From: Nonomuraea antri | GTDB taxonomy: Bacteria > Actinomycetota > Actinomycetes > Streptosporangiales > Streptosporangiaceae | Length of the DNA stretch: 64,000 bases | Direction of reading: 5' to 3' | Assembly: GCF_013283785.1 (NCBI RefSeq) | Contig: NZ_JABCPZ010000013.1 | Coordinates: 1-64,000, forward strand | Part shown: positions 6,850 through 15,783 of the stretch, piece after piece | How the letters are laid out: every line of letters starts with the position of its first letter | Numbering within the stretch: position 1 is the first letter of the stretch | Notes under the pieces: model-generated | The model's input: the letters and a program-made list of their open reading frames with translations, nothing else | Databases searched by the model: none | What the model was told of the DNA's origin: nothing | Translations under genes and position numbers: made by a program

Positions 6850-8544
6850 TCAGCGCAGGTGGTGTATCACCTGCTCGGCGCGGCCGGGAAAGGCGACGAG
6901 CAGGTGCTCTTCGTAGGGGCCGTTCTCGTCGGGTCCGGTCATCTCGCGGACGTAGATCCGCAGCCGGTACCGGCCTGAGCCGCGGGCGGCGAGGTTCACC
7001 GACACGATCTCGCCGTCCTCGCCGGAGACGAACAGGCGGCCCGAGCGGCTGAGCACGCCGGCCTCGGCCACCCGCTGCCAGCCCGTGAGCCGCAGCGGCG
7101 GGGCGGCGGTGAACGCCTTGATCGTCAGGCAGATGGGCGAGAACTCGTCGGTCAGCACCACGGCGCTGGTGCCCTCGGCGTGGACGAGCCCGTCGTCGAA
7201 GGCCGCGTGCACGTCGGCGTGCTCGCCTTCCTCGTAGGAGGCCCGGTCGTCGAAGACGTAGTACGAGATGCCGTCGCCGAAGAGGGCGAGCGTGTCCTGG
7301 CGGGCGGCACGCACCCGTGGCCAGGGGTCGCGGCAGCGCGCGGTCAGCTCGGCGCGCTGGTCGGCCTGGGACCGGCGGGCCTGATCGGCCTGCCGGTCGG
7401 CGGCCCGTTGCCGGTCGGCCTCCTCGGCGGCGATGACGTCCGGGCAGAGCAGGTGCAGCGCGCCGGACAGGTCCCAGCCGTCCAGCGGCTGCCGCTCGTG
7501 CTCCCGCACCGCGCACGCGACCTGACCGGCGACGAGAATCCGCTGGTCGGGCACGTTTTCGAGGAGGCCGGGCGAAGTCGCATCCGAGTCCTGGCGCACC
7601 TGGCAGACGAACGCCCGCTCGCCCTCCTGCGGGCAGGAGCCGGCCCGCCCGGTGAACGTGATCCGCGCCAGTTCCTCCGCCTGGACCACGCCGAGCAGCA
7701 GCACGGCGGTCACCACCGCGGCGATCGCCCGCCTGCCGCGGCCCTCGGGTGCACCGGGGCCGGCCAGCTCGTGCGCCGAGCGGGCCGGCCAGATCGTGTT
7801 GAAGACGTTCAGCGCGCTGATCAGCGCGTACGTCATCCCGCCGTCCTGGATGACGTCGACGACCGGGAGCGCCACCGTGAGCGCCAGCGCGACCCAGCCG
7901 AACCGCAGGGTGCCCCGGCTCCAGCGGCCGTCGCGCCGCTGGCCGACCAGGACCGTCACCCACCAGACGACGGCGCCGAGTCCGGTCAGCTCGAACGCCC
8001 AGGACGACGTCAGCGCGCTGCCGGCCACCCAGCCGAGCGCCCCGGCGAGCACGTCGATCAGCCCGAGCGTGATGGCCACCGTACGGAACCCGGCCGAGAC
8101 CCCGCCGAGCGCCAGCGGGAAGAGGATCACCAGGGGAGCCCCGCTGATCAGCGCCACGACGGCGAACACCGGGCGGGGCGACCCGCTGATCAGCGCCCAG
8201 AGGATCAGGTCGTGGGCGACGGCCAGGTAGAGCAGGCGGCGCAACCACACCGCGCGCCGGTCCGCCGGGTCAGCCGCTCGCCCGGAGGGCGAGGTCGTGG
8301 GCCCGCGCAGCACCTGCCAGTACATCCAGCTCCGCACCGCGCCGACCGCGACCAGCCCGGCCACGGAGACCCAGGGCAGCGACTCGGGCAGCCACGCCGA
8401 CAGGTACAGCAGCGACAACAGGCCCAGCAGCTCGAACGACGAAGCAGCCGGGCTCCGGACGGTGACCACCGCCACCACGGCCACGACGAGCAGGTGTAAC
8501 CCGGCGAAGACCGCCGCGAGCCAGCCAAAGCGATACCGGCGCAC
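6850..8544 (-). CDS. Uncharacterised multi-pass membrane protein with Cys-containing C-terminal domain
   Basis: 564 aa from GTG 8544. The first about 290 residues hold around eight hydrophobic helices; a further helix (AIAAVVTAVLLLGVVQ) leads into a soluble domain of about 260 residues. That domain carries six spaced cysteines (GSCPQ, FVCQ, VACAV, LLCPD, ARCRD, PICL), which could form disulfides if it is extracytoplasmic, and an Ala/Asp/Gln/Arg-rich coiled-coil-like stretch (AAEEADRQRAADRQADQARR). I do not recognise a family. It stands alone between the riboswitch-controlled transporter and the rhodanese gene. Confidence 0.75.
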   Translation of the reverse strand: MRRYRFGWLAAVFAGLHLLVVAVVAVVTVRSPAASSFELLGLLSLLYLSAWLPESLPWVSVAGLVAVGAVRSWMYWQVLRGPTTSPSGRAADPADRRAVWLRRLLYLAVAHDLILWALISGSPRPVFAVVALISGAPLVILFPLALGGVSAGFRTVAITLGLIDVLAGALGWVAGSALTSSWAFELTGLGAVVWWVTVLVGQRRDGRWSRGTLRFGWVALALTVALPVVDVIQDGGMTYALISALNVFNTIWPARSAHELAGPGAPEGRGRRAIAAVVTAVLLLGVVQAEELARITFTGRAGSCPQEGERAFVCQVRQDSDATSPGLLENVPDQRILVAGQVACAVREHERQPLDGWDLSGALHLLCPDVIAAEEADRQRAADRQADQARRSQADQRAELTARCRDPWPRVRAARQDTLALFGDGISYYVFDDRASYEEGEHADVHAAFDDGLVHAEGTSAVVLTDEFSPICLTIKAFTAAPPLRLTGWQRVAEAGVLSRSGRLFVSGEDGEIVSVNLAARGSGRYRLRIYVREMTGPDENGPYEEHLLVAFPGRAEQVIHHLR

Positions 8545-8610
8545 CCGAAGCCCACCCTCACCCGCATCGGCAGCAGACGGGTGATCTTAGCGCGCCGCCG
8601 GACGCCTGTC

Positions 8611-8934
8611 TCAGGCCACGAAAGGCGGCTGCCCGGTCTCGCTCACCATCGGCCGGTGCGCGTGCTCCCAGGACTGCATGCCGCCGCCCACGTTGACCGC
8701 GTCGCGGCCGAGCCGGTTGAGCCAGGCGGCCACCTGCATGGACCGGCCGCCGACCCGGCAGATCACGTAGACCGTCCGCTCGCTCGGGACCTCGTCGAGC
8801 CGCCCCTGGATCTGGGTCATCGGGATGTGCACGGCGTGCGGGGCGTGGCCGGCCGTCCATTCGTCCTGCTCGCGCACGTCGAGCAGGTATCCGTCTTCGG
8901 GGACTGCACTGGCCTCGATCTCAGGAACGGTCAT
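8611..8934 (-). CDS. Rhodanese-like domain protein
   Basis: 107 aa single rhodanese domain: LLDVREQDEWTAGHAPHAVHIP (domain start), then the active loop VYVICRVGGRS with catalytic Cys in CRVGGR, and a closing VNVGGGMQSWEHA. Such proteins carry persulfide sulfur to acceptors; the partner here is unknown. ATG 8934 is preferred over the frame's upstream start because the family N-terminus (TVPEI) begins there. It lies 64 bases downstream of the Fpg/Nei glycosylase gene on the same strand. Confidence 0.9.
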   Translation of the reverse strand: MTVPEIEASAVPEDGYLLDVREQDEWTAGHAPHAVHIPMTQIQGRLDEVPSERTVYVICRVGGRSMQVAAWLNRLGRDAVNVGGGMQSWEHAHRPMVSETGQPPFVA

Positions 8935-8998
8935 GACCCCATCATCTCGCGTCTCGCCAGGTCCCGCGGCACCCACCGGCCCCGGGAGCACCAGGCGG

Positions 8999-9877
8999 CT
9001 ACTTGAGCAGGCGCGAGAGCCTGCGGTCGGCCAGCGGTTTGCCGCCGGTCTGGCAGGTGGGGCAGTACTGCAGCGACGAGTCGGCGAACGACACCTCGCG
9101 GATCGTGTCGCCGCACACGTCGCACGGCTGCCCGGCCCGGTTGTGCACGCGCAGCCCGGACTTCTTCTCCGCCTTGAGGTCCTTGGCCGCCAGCCCGTGC
9201 GCGCGTTCGACGGCGTCGCGCAGGGTGGTCACGATCGCCTCGTGCAGGTCGGCGATCTGGGCGTCGGTCAACGTCGCCGCGATCTTGAACGGCGACATCT
9301 TGGCCACGTGCAGCACTTCGTCGGAGTATGCGTTGCCGATGCCGGCGATCACCTTCTGGTCGCGCAGCAGGCCCTTGATCTGGGTGCGGTTACCGCCGAT
9401 GATCCGCTTGAGCGCGTCGACGGTGAACGCGTCGTCCAGCGGGTCGGGGCCGAGCGCGGCCACTCCGGGCACTTCGCCGGGGTTCTTGGTGACGTAGACG
9501 GCCAGGCGTTTCTGGGTGCCCGCCTCGGTCAGCTCGAAGCCGGGCGCGATCCCGTCGTCGTCGGGCGCGAAGCGCACGCGTACCGCGAGCGGCCCCTTGC
9601 CCGGGCGGACCGGCTTGGCGCCGGACATGTCCTCGCGCCAGCGCAGCCATCCGGCCCTGGCCAGGTGGATGACCAGGTGCAGGCCGTCGCAGTCGAGGTC
9701 GAGGAACTTGCCGTGCCTCGACACGCTGGTCACGCTCAGCCCGCCGAGCGCGGTGACCGGCGGGTCGAACGTCTTCAGCGCCTGGATGGCGACCACGTCG
9801 ACGGCCAGGACGGTACGGCCCACCGCCCGTTCGCGCAGGAAGTGGGCGAGAGACTCCACTTCTGGAAGTTCCGGCAT
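8999..9877 (-). CDS. Fpg/Nei-family DNA glycosylase
   Basis: 292 aa. Begins MPELPEVE, the family N-terminus in which the proline after Met is the catalytic nucleophile and E3 is the acid. The beta-hairpin lysine appears in RHGKFLDLD, the H2TH segment in GIGNAYSDEVLHVAKMSP, and a C-terminal zinc finger of four cysteines in CDVCG...YCPTCQTGG. It excises oxidised bases and cleaves the strand. Whether it is Fpg- or Nei-like in specificity is not clear from sequence alone. The start is fixed by MPELPEVE; a leaderless-type box sits six bases upstream. Confidence 0.92.
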   Translation of the reverse strand: MPELPEVESLAHFLRERAVGRTVLAVDVVAIQALKTFDPPVTALGGLSVTSVSRHGKFLDLDCDGLHLVIHLARAGWLRWREDMSGAKPVRPGKGPLAVRVRFAPDDDGIAPGFELTEAGTQKRLAVYVTKNPGEVPGVAALGPDPLDDAFTVDALKRIIGGNRTQIKGLLRDQKVIAGIGNAYSDEVLHVAKMSPFKIAATLTDAQIADLHEAIVTTLRDAVERAHGLAAKDLKAEKKSGLRVHNRAGQPCDVCGDTIREVSFADSSLQYCPTCQTGGKPLADRRLSRLLK

Positions 9878-9883
9878 GTCACC

Positions 9884-9889
9884 AGGGTA
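9884..9889 (-). promoter_or_regulatory. Leaderless-type -10 box for the Fpg/Nei gene
   Basis: Minus-strand TACCCT, then six bases (GGTGAC) and the ATG at 9877. There is no Shine-Dalgarno sequence. Confidence 0.4.
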
Positions 9890-9940
9890 CGGTGCGCACC
9901 GGACCATCCACAGCCTGTGGACACACCCTGGGCAAAGCGC

Positions 9941-10546
9941 CTAAGGGACGTCCCAGAACGCCAGCTCGTGCGCCATCCCCTCGCGGAACAGCGCCTCGGC
10001 GCGGGCCGGGTCGGGGTCGGCCTCGTCGATCATCTGCCCGATCCTGGCCGTCAGCGCCGCGAAACCGGGGTCCGCGTACGTGTCCACCCACGCCCGATAT
10101 CTCGGCTCAGCAGGCGGATTCTCCGCCAATATCTGGCCAAGCGTCGAATATCCCCACATACACGGGTAAAGCGCGGCCAGCCCCTCCCCGTACGACCCCG
10201 CGGACTCCAGCAGGAACCCCGTGTACGCCGAACACGCCGGCCCCTTCACCGCCCCGTCGAGATCGGCGCCGAACTCCGCCGACAACGACCGGTGCAGGTT
10301 CAGCTCGTCGTGGTACGTCGTGTGCGCCAGATCGACCAGGTCACCCAGATGGGCCGCGGGCGCCTGCCAGGCCAGCCGCGCGAACACCCGCACGTAGTCG
10401 TGCAGGAACAGGTAGTCCTGCTCCAGCCAGGACCGGAACACCGGCTCCGGCAGGTCACCCCGCCCGATCCCCGCCACGGTCGGATGCGCGAGCTGGGCGT
10501 CGAGCAGCGGCCGCCCGACAGCGTGCAATTTCTCAGAGATACCCAT
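9941..10546 (-). CDS. tenA: TenA-family thiaminase II-like protein
   Basis: 201 aa all-helical TenA/HmtA fold. Key residues visible: D44 (EQDYLFLHDY), catalytic Cys C129 in ALYPCMWGYSTLG, and E194 in MAHELAFWD. TenA hydrolyses base-degraded thiamine (aminopyrimidine) to recover HMP. This suits an organism that also has a TPP-controlled HMP-type permease 3 kb away. Start ATG 10546 has no obvious ribosome binding site and is divergent, 24 bases apart, from the GPP34 gene. Confidence 0.9.
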   Translation of the reverse strand: MGISEKLHAVGRPLLDAQLAHPTVAGIGRGDLPEPVFRSWLEQDYLFLHDYVRVFARLAWQAPAAHLGDLVDLAHTTYHDELNLHRSLSAEFGADLDGAVKGPACSAYTGFLLESAGSYGEGLAALYPCMWGYSTLGQILAENPPAEPRYRAWVDTYADPGFAALTARIGQMIDEADPDPARAEALFREGMAHELAFWDVP

Positions 10547-10558
10547 GAGTGTGGAGGT

Positions 10559-10564
10559 TAGTGT
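10559..10564 (+). promoter_or_regulatory. Leaderless-type -10 box for the GPP34 gene
   Basis: TAGTGT, six bases (CGAAGC), ATG at 10571. It lies inside the 24-base gap shared with the divergent tenA gene. A GGAGG at 10553-10557 is too far from the ATG to act as its ribosome binding site. Confidence 0.4.
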
Positions 10565-10570
10565 CGAAGC

Positions 10571-11227
10571 ATGACTATGACGATCGCCGAGGAACTCCTC
10601 CTGCTGGCCTACAGCGAAGAGGAAGGCAAGCAGCTCATCGCGGCGGCCCAGCTCGACCCCGCGCTCGGCGGCGCCATACTCGCCGAGCTGGCGGTAGCCG
10701 GCCGGGTGGAGCTGTCGGACAAGAAGGTGGCCGTCATCGACCCCACCCCGCTGGGCGACGAGGAGCTCGACTCGGCCCTGGCCCGCATGGCCGCCGAGGA
10801 CAAGGAGCGCAAGCCGGTCTGGTGGGTGCAGAAGCTGTACTCGAGCAAGCTGCGCAGGCGCCTGCTGACCAGGCTGGCCGAGAACGGCGTGCTGGCCGAG
10901 GAACGCGGCAAGGTGCTCGGGATCTTCCCCACCACCCGCTGGCCGGAGTCGAACCCCGAGGTCGAGGCCGGGGTGCGGGCCCGCGTGGCGCACGCGCTGT
11001 CGGGCGAGGACCCGGACGCGCGCACCGCCGTGCTGATCGCGCTCATGCACGTCTCGAAGCTGGACGCCAAGGCCTTCCCCGGCGCGGACAGACGCCGAGT
11101 CAAGGAGATCGCCGAAGGCGCCTGGGCCGCCGACGCGGTGGCCAAGACCATCGCCGCGATCAACTCGGTCATCGTGATCGCGGCCACCAGCGCCGCCGCC
11201 GGCGCCATCGCCTCAGGCTCCTCCTGA
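10571..11227 (+). CDS. GPP34 (GOLPH3-like) family protein
   Basis: 218 aa. Matches bacterial GPP34 phosphoprotein-like proteins: N-terminal TIAEELLLLAYSEEEGK, then LGGAILAELAVAGRVEL, mid-region LLTRLAENGVLAEE and a C-terminal helical tail INSVIVIAATSAAAGA. Eukaryotic GOLPH3 binds PI4P and sorts glycosyltransferases; actinomycete paralogues are peripheral membrane proteins of unclear role. The C-terminal 20 residues are hydrophobic and small, consistent with membrane contact. It is a single gene, convergent with the LCP gene 16 bases away. Confidence 0.88.
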   Translation: MTMTIAEELLLLAYSEEEGKQLIAAAQLDPALGGAILAELAVAGRVELSDKKVAVIDPTPLGDEELDSALARMAAEDKERKPVWWVQKLYSSKLRRRLLTRLAENGVLAEERGKVLGIFPTTRWPESNPEVEAGVRARVAHALSGEDPDARTAVLIALMHVSKLDAKAFPGADRRRVKEIAEGAWAADAVAKTIAAINSVIVIAATSAAAGAIASGSS

Positions 11228-11243
11228 GCCGACCGGAGAACCG

Positions 11244-12530
11244 TCAGCCGGCGTCGAGCACCGCCTTCGGCACCGGCTTGTCCTCCTTCAGCGCGTTGAA
11301 CAGCATCAGCGCCTTCTCCCTGTCCCACTTGACCGCCTGGCCGCCGCCGGCGATCTCGTTCCCGCCGAACGGCACCACCGTCGTGACCGGGCTGTCGCCC
11401 ATGGACAGGCCCAGCGACAACATGTCGAACGCGCCGGTGTCGCCGTCGACCGCGACCGCCTCGGTGGCGCTCATCGCCAGCGGGATCGAGGTGAACGGGT
11501 TGATGAGCACGCCGGGGCTGGCCGCCTTCTTCACCACCGCGCTGAGGAACTGCCGCTGCCGCTTGGTGCGCTCGAAGTCGGGCAGCGCGCCACCCTTGCG
11601 GGTGCGTACGTAGCCGAGCGCCTGCGAGCCGGTGAGCACCTGGGTGCCCTTCTTCAGGTTCAGCCCGGCCTTGGGGTCGTTCACGTCGGCCCGCACGTTG
11701 ATCTCGACGCCGCCGACGGCGTCGACGATGTCCACGAACCCGGCGAACCCGATCTCCATGTAGTTGTGGATGCGCAGGCCGGTGGTCGTCTCGACGGTGC
11801 GGATCAGCAGCTTGGGGCCGCCGATCGCGTACGCCGCGTTGAGCTTGTTGCGGCCCTGGCCGGGGATGGTGACGGCCGAGTCGCGCGGCAGGCTGACCAG
11901 GGTCGGCTTGTCGCTGCCGTCGGGGATGTGCAGCAACATCATGGAGTCGGTGCGCTGGCCCTGGGAGCTGCCGGTGGCGAGCTTCCTGCGCTGGGCCGCG
12001 GACAGGCCCTTGCGGCTGTCTGAACCGACCAGCAGCCAGTTGGTGCCCGCGGTGTCGGCCGGGCGGCCCTCGTAGTCGGCCAGCACGTCGCCGTCGATGC
12101 CGCCCAGGCGGGAGTCGACCCAGAAGAACAGGCCGATGCCGGCCACCAGGAGCACCACGAGCAGACCGGCGAGGATCTTGAGTATCGTCCGGCCCGACGG
12201 CAGTTTGCGCGGGCCGCGCGGCCCGCGCGGCTCCTTCTCGCGCCGCTCGGCCGACGACCTCAGCGGCTTGACCGGGCTGCTGCCCGAGCGCTCCCTGCCG
12301 TACACGCGCCCCTTGGACGACGACGGCGGCGACGAAGGCGGCGGCGGGGGCGCCGCGGCGGGCGCGGCGACCTCGGGCACGGGCATCTTGTGCGTCGGCG
12401 CGGCGGCCGGGCTCTGCGGCATCTGGTGCGCGGGAGCCCCGCCCGAGCGCAGGCCGTCGGCGGGCCGTGGCGGCAGCGGGCGGCCGTCTCCCGGCGAGCG
12501 CATGGCCCGTGTCCGGTCGTCCTCAGTCAC
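11244..12530 (-). CDS. LytR-CpsA-Psr (LCP) family cell-wall glycopolymer ligase
   Basis: 428 aa. Layout: about 110 residues of Pro/Ala/Arg-rich cytoplasmic tail, one membrane helix (about 114-137, ILAGLLVVLLVAGIGLFFWV), then the extracytoplasmic LCP domain with NWLLVGSDSRKGL, RTDSMMLLHI, LVSLPRDSAV and LGYVRTRKGGALPDFERTKRQRQ. LCP enzymes transfer teichoic-acid-like or arabinogalactan polymers from lipid carriers to peptidoglycan; the catalytic Asp/Arg set is in these motifs. Start GTG 12530 follows GGGAAGAAGG. Its promoter must lie in the 300-base gap shared with the divergent CNNM operon. Confidence 0.92.
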   Translation of the reverse strand: MTEDDRTRAMRSPGDGRPLPPRPADGLRSGGAPAHQMPQSPAAAPTHKMPVPEVAAPAAAPPPPPSSPPSSSKGRVYGRERSGSSPVKPLRSSAERREKEPRGPRGPRKLPSGRTILKILAGLLVVLLVAGIGLFFWVDSRLGGIDGDVLADYEGRPADTAGTNWLLVGSDSRKGLSAAQRRKLATGSSQGQRTDSMMLLHIPDGSDKPTLVSLPRDSAVTIPGQGRNKLNAAYAIGGPKLLIRTVETTTGLRIHNYMEIGFAGFVDIVDAVGGVEINVRADVNDPKAGLNLKKGTQVLTGSQALGYVRTRKGGALPDFERTKRQRQFLSAVVKKAASPGVLINPFTSIPLAMSATEAVAVDGDTGAFDMLSLGLSMGDSPVTTVVPFGGNEIAGGGQAVKWDREKALMLFNALKEDKPVPKAVLDAG

Positions 12531-12832
12531 GTCGCCTTCTTCCCTTCGGTCTGCCTAGACGGTACGTCGAACCCCCAGACAGTGCGCCCTCTGGTCAAGG
12601 TTTCTCCAGGGAAAAGTACCGGAACAGCCACAGAGAAGGGGGGACGTGCGGGCTCTGGCGGGCGAGCACGGAGTGGCACGCGGGCGAAACCCGGAGTCAC
12701 TGCGGAAACATAGAGGTCACCAGCGTCGTTACGGTATTGGACGACCGCTATCGAAGGGATGACCGTGTCCGCTCCGGACCCATGGAGTCTATGCCCGTGC
12801 GCAGGCACGGGTTCCTCTGAGAGCTCACCACG
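12531..12832 (+). other. 302-base gene-free divergent promoter region
   Basis: Lies between the divergent LCP gene and the CNNM operon; no convincing coding frame. GGAAAC (12704-12709), 17 bases, then CGTT (12727-12730) weakly resembles an ECF-sigma promoter for the rightward operon. Confidence 0.3.
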
Positions 12833-14179
12833 GTGAGCGCTTATCTGGGCCTCCTGGCCCTCTTCCTCCTCACCGCGGCGACCGGGTACTTCGTCGCCCA
12901 GGAGTTCGCCTTCGTCGCCGCCGACCGCGGCCTCCTGCGCGAGCAGGCCGCCGCCGGTGACACCAGAGCCGTCAAAGCGCTCCAGGTGACCTCACGCCTG
13001 TCCTTCATGCTCTCCGGCGCGCAGCTCGGCATCACCGTCACCGCGTTGCTGGTCGGCTTCCTGGCCGAGCCGGCGATCGCCGTGCTGACGCGTCCGTGGC
13101 TGGCCGGCGCCGGGCTCTCCGACACGATGGTCACCGGGGTCTCCGTGGCCATCGGCGTGTTCGTGGCCACCGTCGTGCAGATGGTGCTCGGCGAGCTCGC
13201 ACCCAAGAACCTGGGCATCGCCAGGCCCGAGCCGGTGGCCAAGTTCCTGGCCGCGTCGACGCTGGCGTACCTGGCCGTGGTCGGCCCGGTGATCAAGCTG
13301 TTCGACTCCGCGGCGACCGGGCTGCTCAGGCGGGTCGGCATCGAGCCCGTCGAGGAGGTCGAGCACGGCGCGACGCCCGAGGAGCTGTCCCGGATCATCG
13401 AGGAGTCCGCGGAGGCGGGCGAGCTGCCCGCGCAGCTGTCCGAGCTGCTGGAGCGGGCGCTGGAGTTCGGCGACAGGAACGCCGAGGAGATCATGGTGCC
13501 GCGGCCGCGCGTGGTCGTGCTGCGCGACTCCCAGCCGATCTCCGAGCTGGTCGAGGTCATGCGCCGGTGCGGGCACTCCCGCTACCCGGTGCTCGGCGGC
13601 GACGGCGACGTGCTCGGCGTGACCGGGGTGCGCGAGCTGCTGACGTCCGGGCTGGACGAGGGCCTGGTCAGCGCCATCACCCGGCCCGCGCTGCTGGTGC
13701 CTGACTCGCTGCCGCTGCCCGCCGTGCTGAACAGGATGCGCGCCGCGCATGAGGACATCGTCTGCGTCATCGACGAGTACGGCGGCCTGGCCGGCGTCAT
13801 CACCGTCGAGGACCTGGCCGAGGAGCTGGTCGGCGAGCTCATGGACGAGAACGACCCCGAGCCGCAGGGCGCCGTCGAGCAGCCGGGCGGGATCTGGGAG
13901 GTGCCGGGCCGGCTCAGGCTCGACGAGGTCGAGCGGGCCACCGGCATCGCGCTGCCGGAGAGCGACGACTACGACACCCTCGCCGGCCTGGTGCTGGCCA
14001 GGCTGGGCCGGATGCCGAACCCCGGCGACAGCGTCACCGTGCCGATCGCCGCGGTGACCGACCCGTTCGCCGAGGACGACCAGGAGCACCTGGCCGAGCT
14101 GACCGTGATGTCGCTCAGCCGGCGGGTGCCCGAATGGGTGCGGCTCTCGCCCGCCCAGCACGCGGAGGCGGCCCGATGA
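12833..14179 (+). CDS. CNNM/CorC (HlyC)-type transporter, first of a tandem pair
   Basis: 448 aa. DUF21 (CNNM) membrane domain about 1-195 with four helices (starts YLGLLALFLLTAATGYFVAQ; contains MLSGAQLGITVTALLVGFLAEPA), two CBS domains (about 215-335; EIMVPRPRVVVLRD, VCVIDEYGGLAGVITVEDL) and a C-terminal CorC/HlyC transporter-associated domain (about 350-430). This family is implicated in magnesium or cobalt efflux; the old haemolysin label is not supported as a function. GTG 12833 is assigned from the onset of the first helix; its ribosome binding site is weak. The stop overlaps the next ATG. Confidence 0.9.
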   Translation: MSAYLGLLALFLLTAATGYFVAQEFAFVAADRGLLREQAAAGDTRAVKALQVTSRLSFMLSGAQLGITVTALLVGFLAEPAIAVLTRPWLAGAGLSDTMVTGVSVAIGVFVATVVQMVLGELAPKNLGIARPEPVAKFLAASTLAYLAVVGPVIKLFDSAATGLLRRVGIEPVEEVEHGATPEELSRIIEESAEAGELPAQLSELLERALEFGDRNAEEIMVPRPRVVVLRDSQPISELVEVMRRCGHSRYPVLGGDGDVLGVTGVRELLTSGLDEGLVSAITRPALLVPDSLPLPAVLNRMRAAHEDIVCVIDEYGGLAGVITVEDLAEELVGELMDENDPEPQGAVEQPGGIWEVPGRLRLDEVERATGIALPESDDYDTLAGLVLARLGRMPNPGDSVTVPIAAVTDPFAEDDQEHLAELTVMSLSRRVPEWVRLSPAQHAEAAR

Positions 14180-15189
14180 CGCTCATCCTCATCAGCCTCG
14201 CGCTGCTGGCCTTCAACGCGCTGTTCGTGGCCGCCGAGTTCGCCTTCGTCTCCTCCAGGCGGCACCGGCTGGAGGAGATGGCCTCCGGCGGCAACCGCCT
14301 GGTCAGGATCGCCGCGAAGTCGGCCGTGGGCGGCGGGCGCCAGCTCTCGCTCATGCTGGCCGGCGCCCAGCTCGGCATCACGCTGTGCACGCTGGGCCTG
14401 GGCCAGGTCACCGAGCCGGCCATCGAGCACTTCCTCGAACCGGTCTTCGCCGCCGCCGGCGTGCCCGAGTCGCTGCGCCTGCCGATCGCGCTGACGTTCT
14501 CGCTGGCGCTGGTGACGTTCCTGCACATGGTGGTGGGCGAGATGGCGCCCAAGTCGTGGGCGCTGACGCATCCCGAGCGGGCCGCGCTGGTGCTGACGCT
14601 GCCGTTCCGCGCCTTCACCTGGCTCATGCGCCCGCTGCTCTCCTCGCTGAACGGGCTGACCAACGTCATCCTGCGGCTGTTCGGCGTGCAGCCGCGCGAC
14701 GAGCTGGCCACCACCAGGACGCCGCGCCAGCTGGCCATGCTGGTGGGCGAATCGGGCCGGATGGGCCTGCTCGACCGGGAGGAGCACGACCTGCTCACCC
14801 GGGCGCTGCGCCTGGAGGCCGAGGGCATCGAACGCCTGATGGTGCCGATCGACCAGGTCGTCTTCGTGCCGCCGTCGGCCGATTCCGCCGCCATCAAGGA
14901 CACGGCCGCACACAGCGGTCACCTGCGGCTGCTGGTGGGCCGGCCGGGAGACGTCGGAGGCGTCCTGCACGCCCGCGACGCGCTCCTGCGCCCCGACCAG
15001 ACCGCCGCGGGCCTGGCCAGGCCCATGCCCCGGCTGGCGTGCGTCACGCAGGTGCCGGAAGCGGTGGCCGCGCTCCAGGAGGCCAGGGCGCACCTGGCCC
15101 TGGTCACCGGCCAGGGCGGGGCCGTCATCGGCATGGTGAGCCTCACGGACCTGCTGAGCGTGCTGCTGGACACCAAGGCCGCCGCCTGA
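14176..15189 (+). CDS. CNNM/CorC-type transporter, second of a tandem pair
   Basis: 337 aa, paralogue of the preceding gene and coupled to it by ATGA (14176-14179). DUF21 domain with MLAGAQLGITLCTLGLGQVTEPA and HMVVGEMAPKSWALTHPE, followed by two shorter CBS repeats (LMVPIDQVVFVPPS; HLALVTGQGGAVIGMVSLTDLL). It lacks the C-terminal CorC/HlyC domain, ending in LLDTKAAA. The pair probably forms a heteromeric metal-ion transporter (inference from coupling). The longer frame from 14134 would overlap the first gene by 46 bases and adds no family-like sequence. Confidence 0.9.
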   Translation: MTLILISLALLAFNALFVAAEFAFVSSRRHRLEEMASGGNRLVRIAAKSAVGGGRQLSLMLAGAQLGITLCTLGLGQVTEPAIEHFLEPVFAAAGVPESLRLPIALTFSLALVTFLHMVVGEMAPKSWALTHPERAALVLTLPFRAFTWLMRPLLSSLNGLTNVILRLFGVQPRDELATTRTPRQLAMLVGESGRMGLLDREEHDLLTRALRLEAEGIERLMVPIDQVVFVPPSADSAAIKDTAAHSGHLRLLVGRPGDVGGVLHARDALLRPDQTAAGLARPMPRLACVTQVPEAVAALQEARAHLALVTGQGGAVIGMVSLTDLLSVLLDTKAAA

Positions 15190-15431
15190 GCCGGAACACC
15201 GCCTGACCCGGAACACTGCCTGACCCGGAACATCGGGCGCCCGGCCGCGAACACTCGAGGAAACGACGGTGCGAGCGGCCGGGTGAGGCACCTCTGGCAA
15301 AGTTTTCCCGGGGACGGTGTGAGCTAAATCACGTAAGCAACCAGACAGCGGCCTGCAAGTGGCGGGCTTTACCGTCTTCCCAGCGGAGCACGGTCCCCCA
15401 TGCGCCGGAGAACTTGCGGAGAACAAAGAAA
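15190..15431. other. Gene-free stretch between CNNM operon and tRNA-Leu terminator
   Basis: Just after the stop, ACCGCCTGACCCGGAACACT-like phrases repeat imperfectly three times (CCGGAACAC at about 15191, 15209, 15224). No coding frame, RNA gene or clear terminator was recognised. Confidence 0.3.
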
Positions 15432-15457
15432 TGGCCCCGGCTCTTGCGAACCGAGGC
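15432..15457 (-). terminator. Terminator downstream of tRNA-Leu
   Basis: Minus strand: GGCCTCGG, ten-base loop, CCGGGGCC (eight pairs with one G-U), then ATTTCTTTGTT. It fits a Rho-independent terminator for the tRNA-Leu transcript. Confidence 0.6.
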
Positions 15458-15501
15458 CACTTTCGTCAGTGTGGGTCTGCCGATCTCATCGGTGACCCGA
15501 G

Positions 15502-15584
15502 TGGGCGAGGAGGGATTTGAACCCTCACGTCCTTTCGGACACACGGACCTGAACCGTGCGCGTCTGCCGTTCCGCCACCCGCCC
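15502..15584 (-). tRNA. tRNA-Leu (anticodon CAG)
   Basis: 83-nt class II tRNA. Acceptor GGGCGGG pairs with CTCGCCC plus discriminator A; D arm GCGGAACGGCAGACGC; anticodon stem CACGG/CCGTG with loop TTCAGGT giving anticodon CAG; long variable arm GTCCGAAAGGAC; T arm GAGGG/CCCTC with loop TTCAAAT. The 3' CCA is not encoded. Confidence 0.95.
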
Positions 15585-15616
15585 TTTTTTGGGTGCGGAG
15601 AAACAGTAGCACGGAA

Positions 15617-15645
15617 CTGCCACTAGTACTGAACCCGGATACGAT
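15617..15645 (+). promoter_or_regulatory. Candidate sigma-70-type promoter of the fhaA-pknB cluster
   Basis: CTGCCA (15617-15622), 17-base spacer, TACGAT (15640-15645). Transcription would start about 15652, leaving a leader of about 130 bases before GTG 15784. Confidence 0.35.
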
Positions 15646-15783
15646 CGCATAAGACACGGGAGCGGATGAGCTGGGCGCGACGGTCGAGGAGCGCCGGGCA
15701 GCCGCGTCGTGGGACGAGCGGAAACCGGGCGCCGGAAGCGTCTGGGGGCCGCGATCATATGCACGGAGGAAGGGAGGTACCCG

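Noticed and set aside
12704-12730. GGAAAC-N17-CGTT ECF-sigma-like promoter before the CNNM operon
   Set aside because: Only partial match to the consensus, and no matching sigma factor or second instance in the window; kept only as a remark on the gap.
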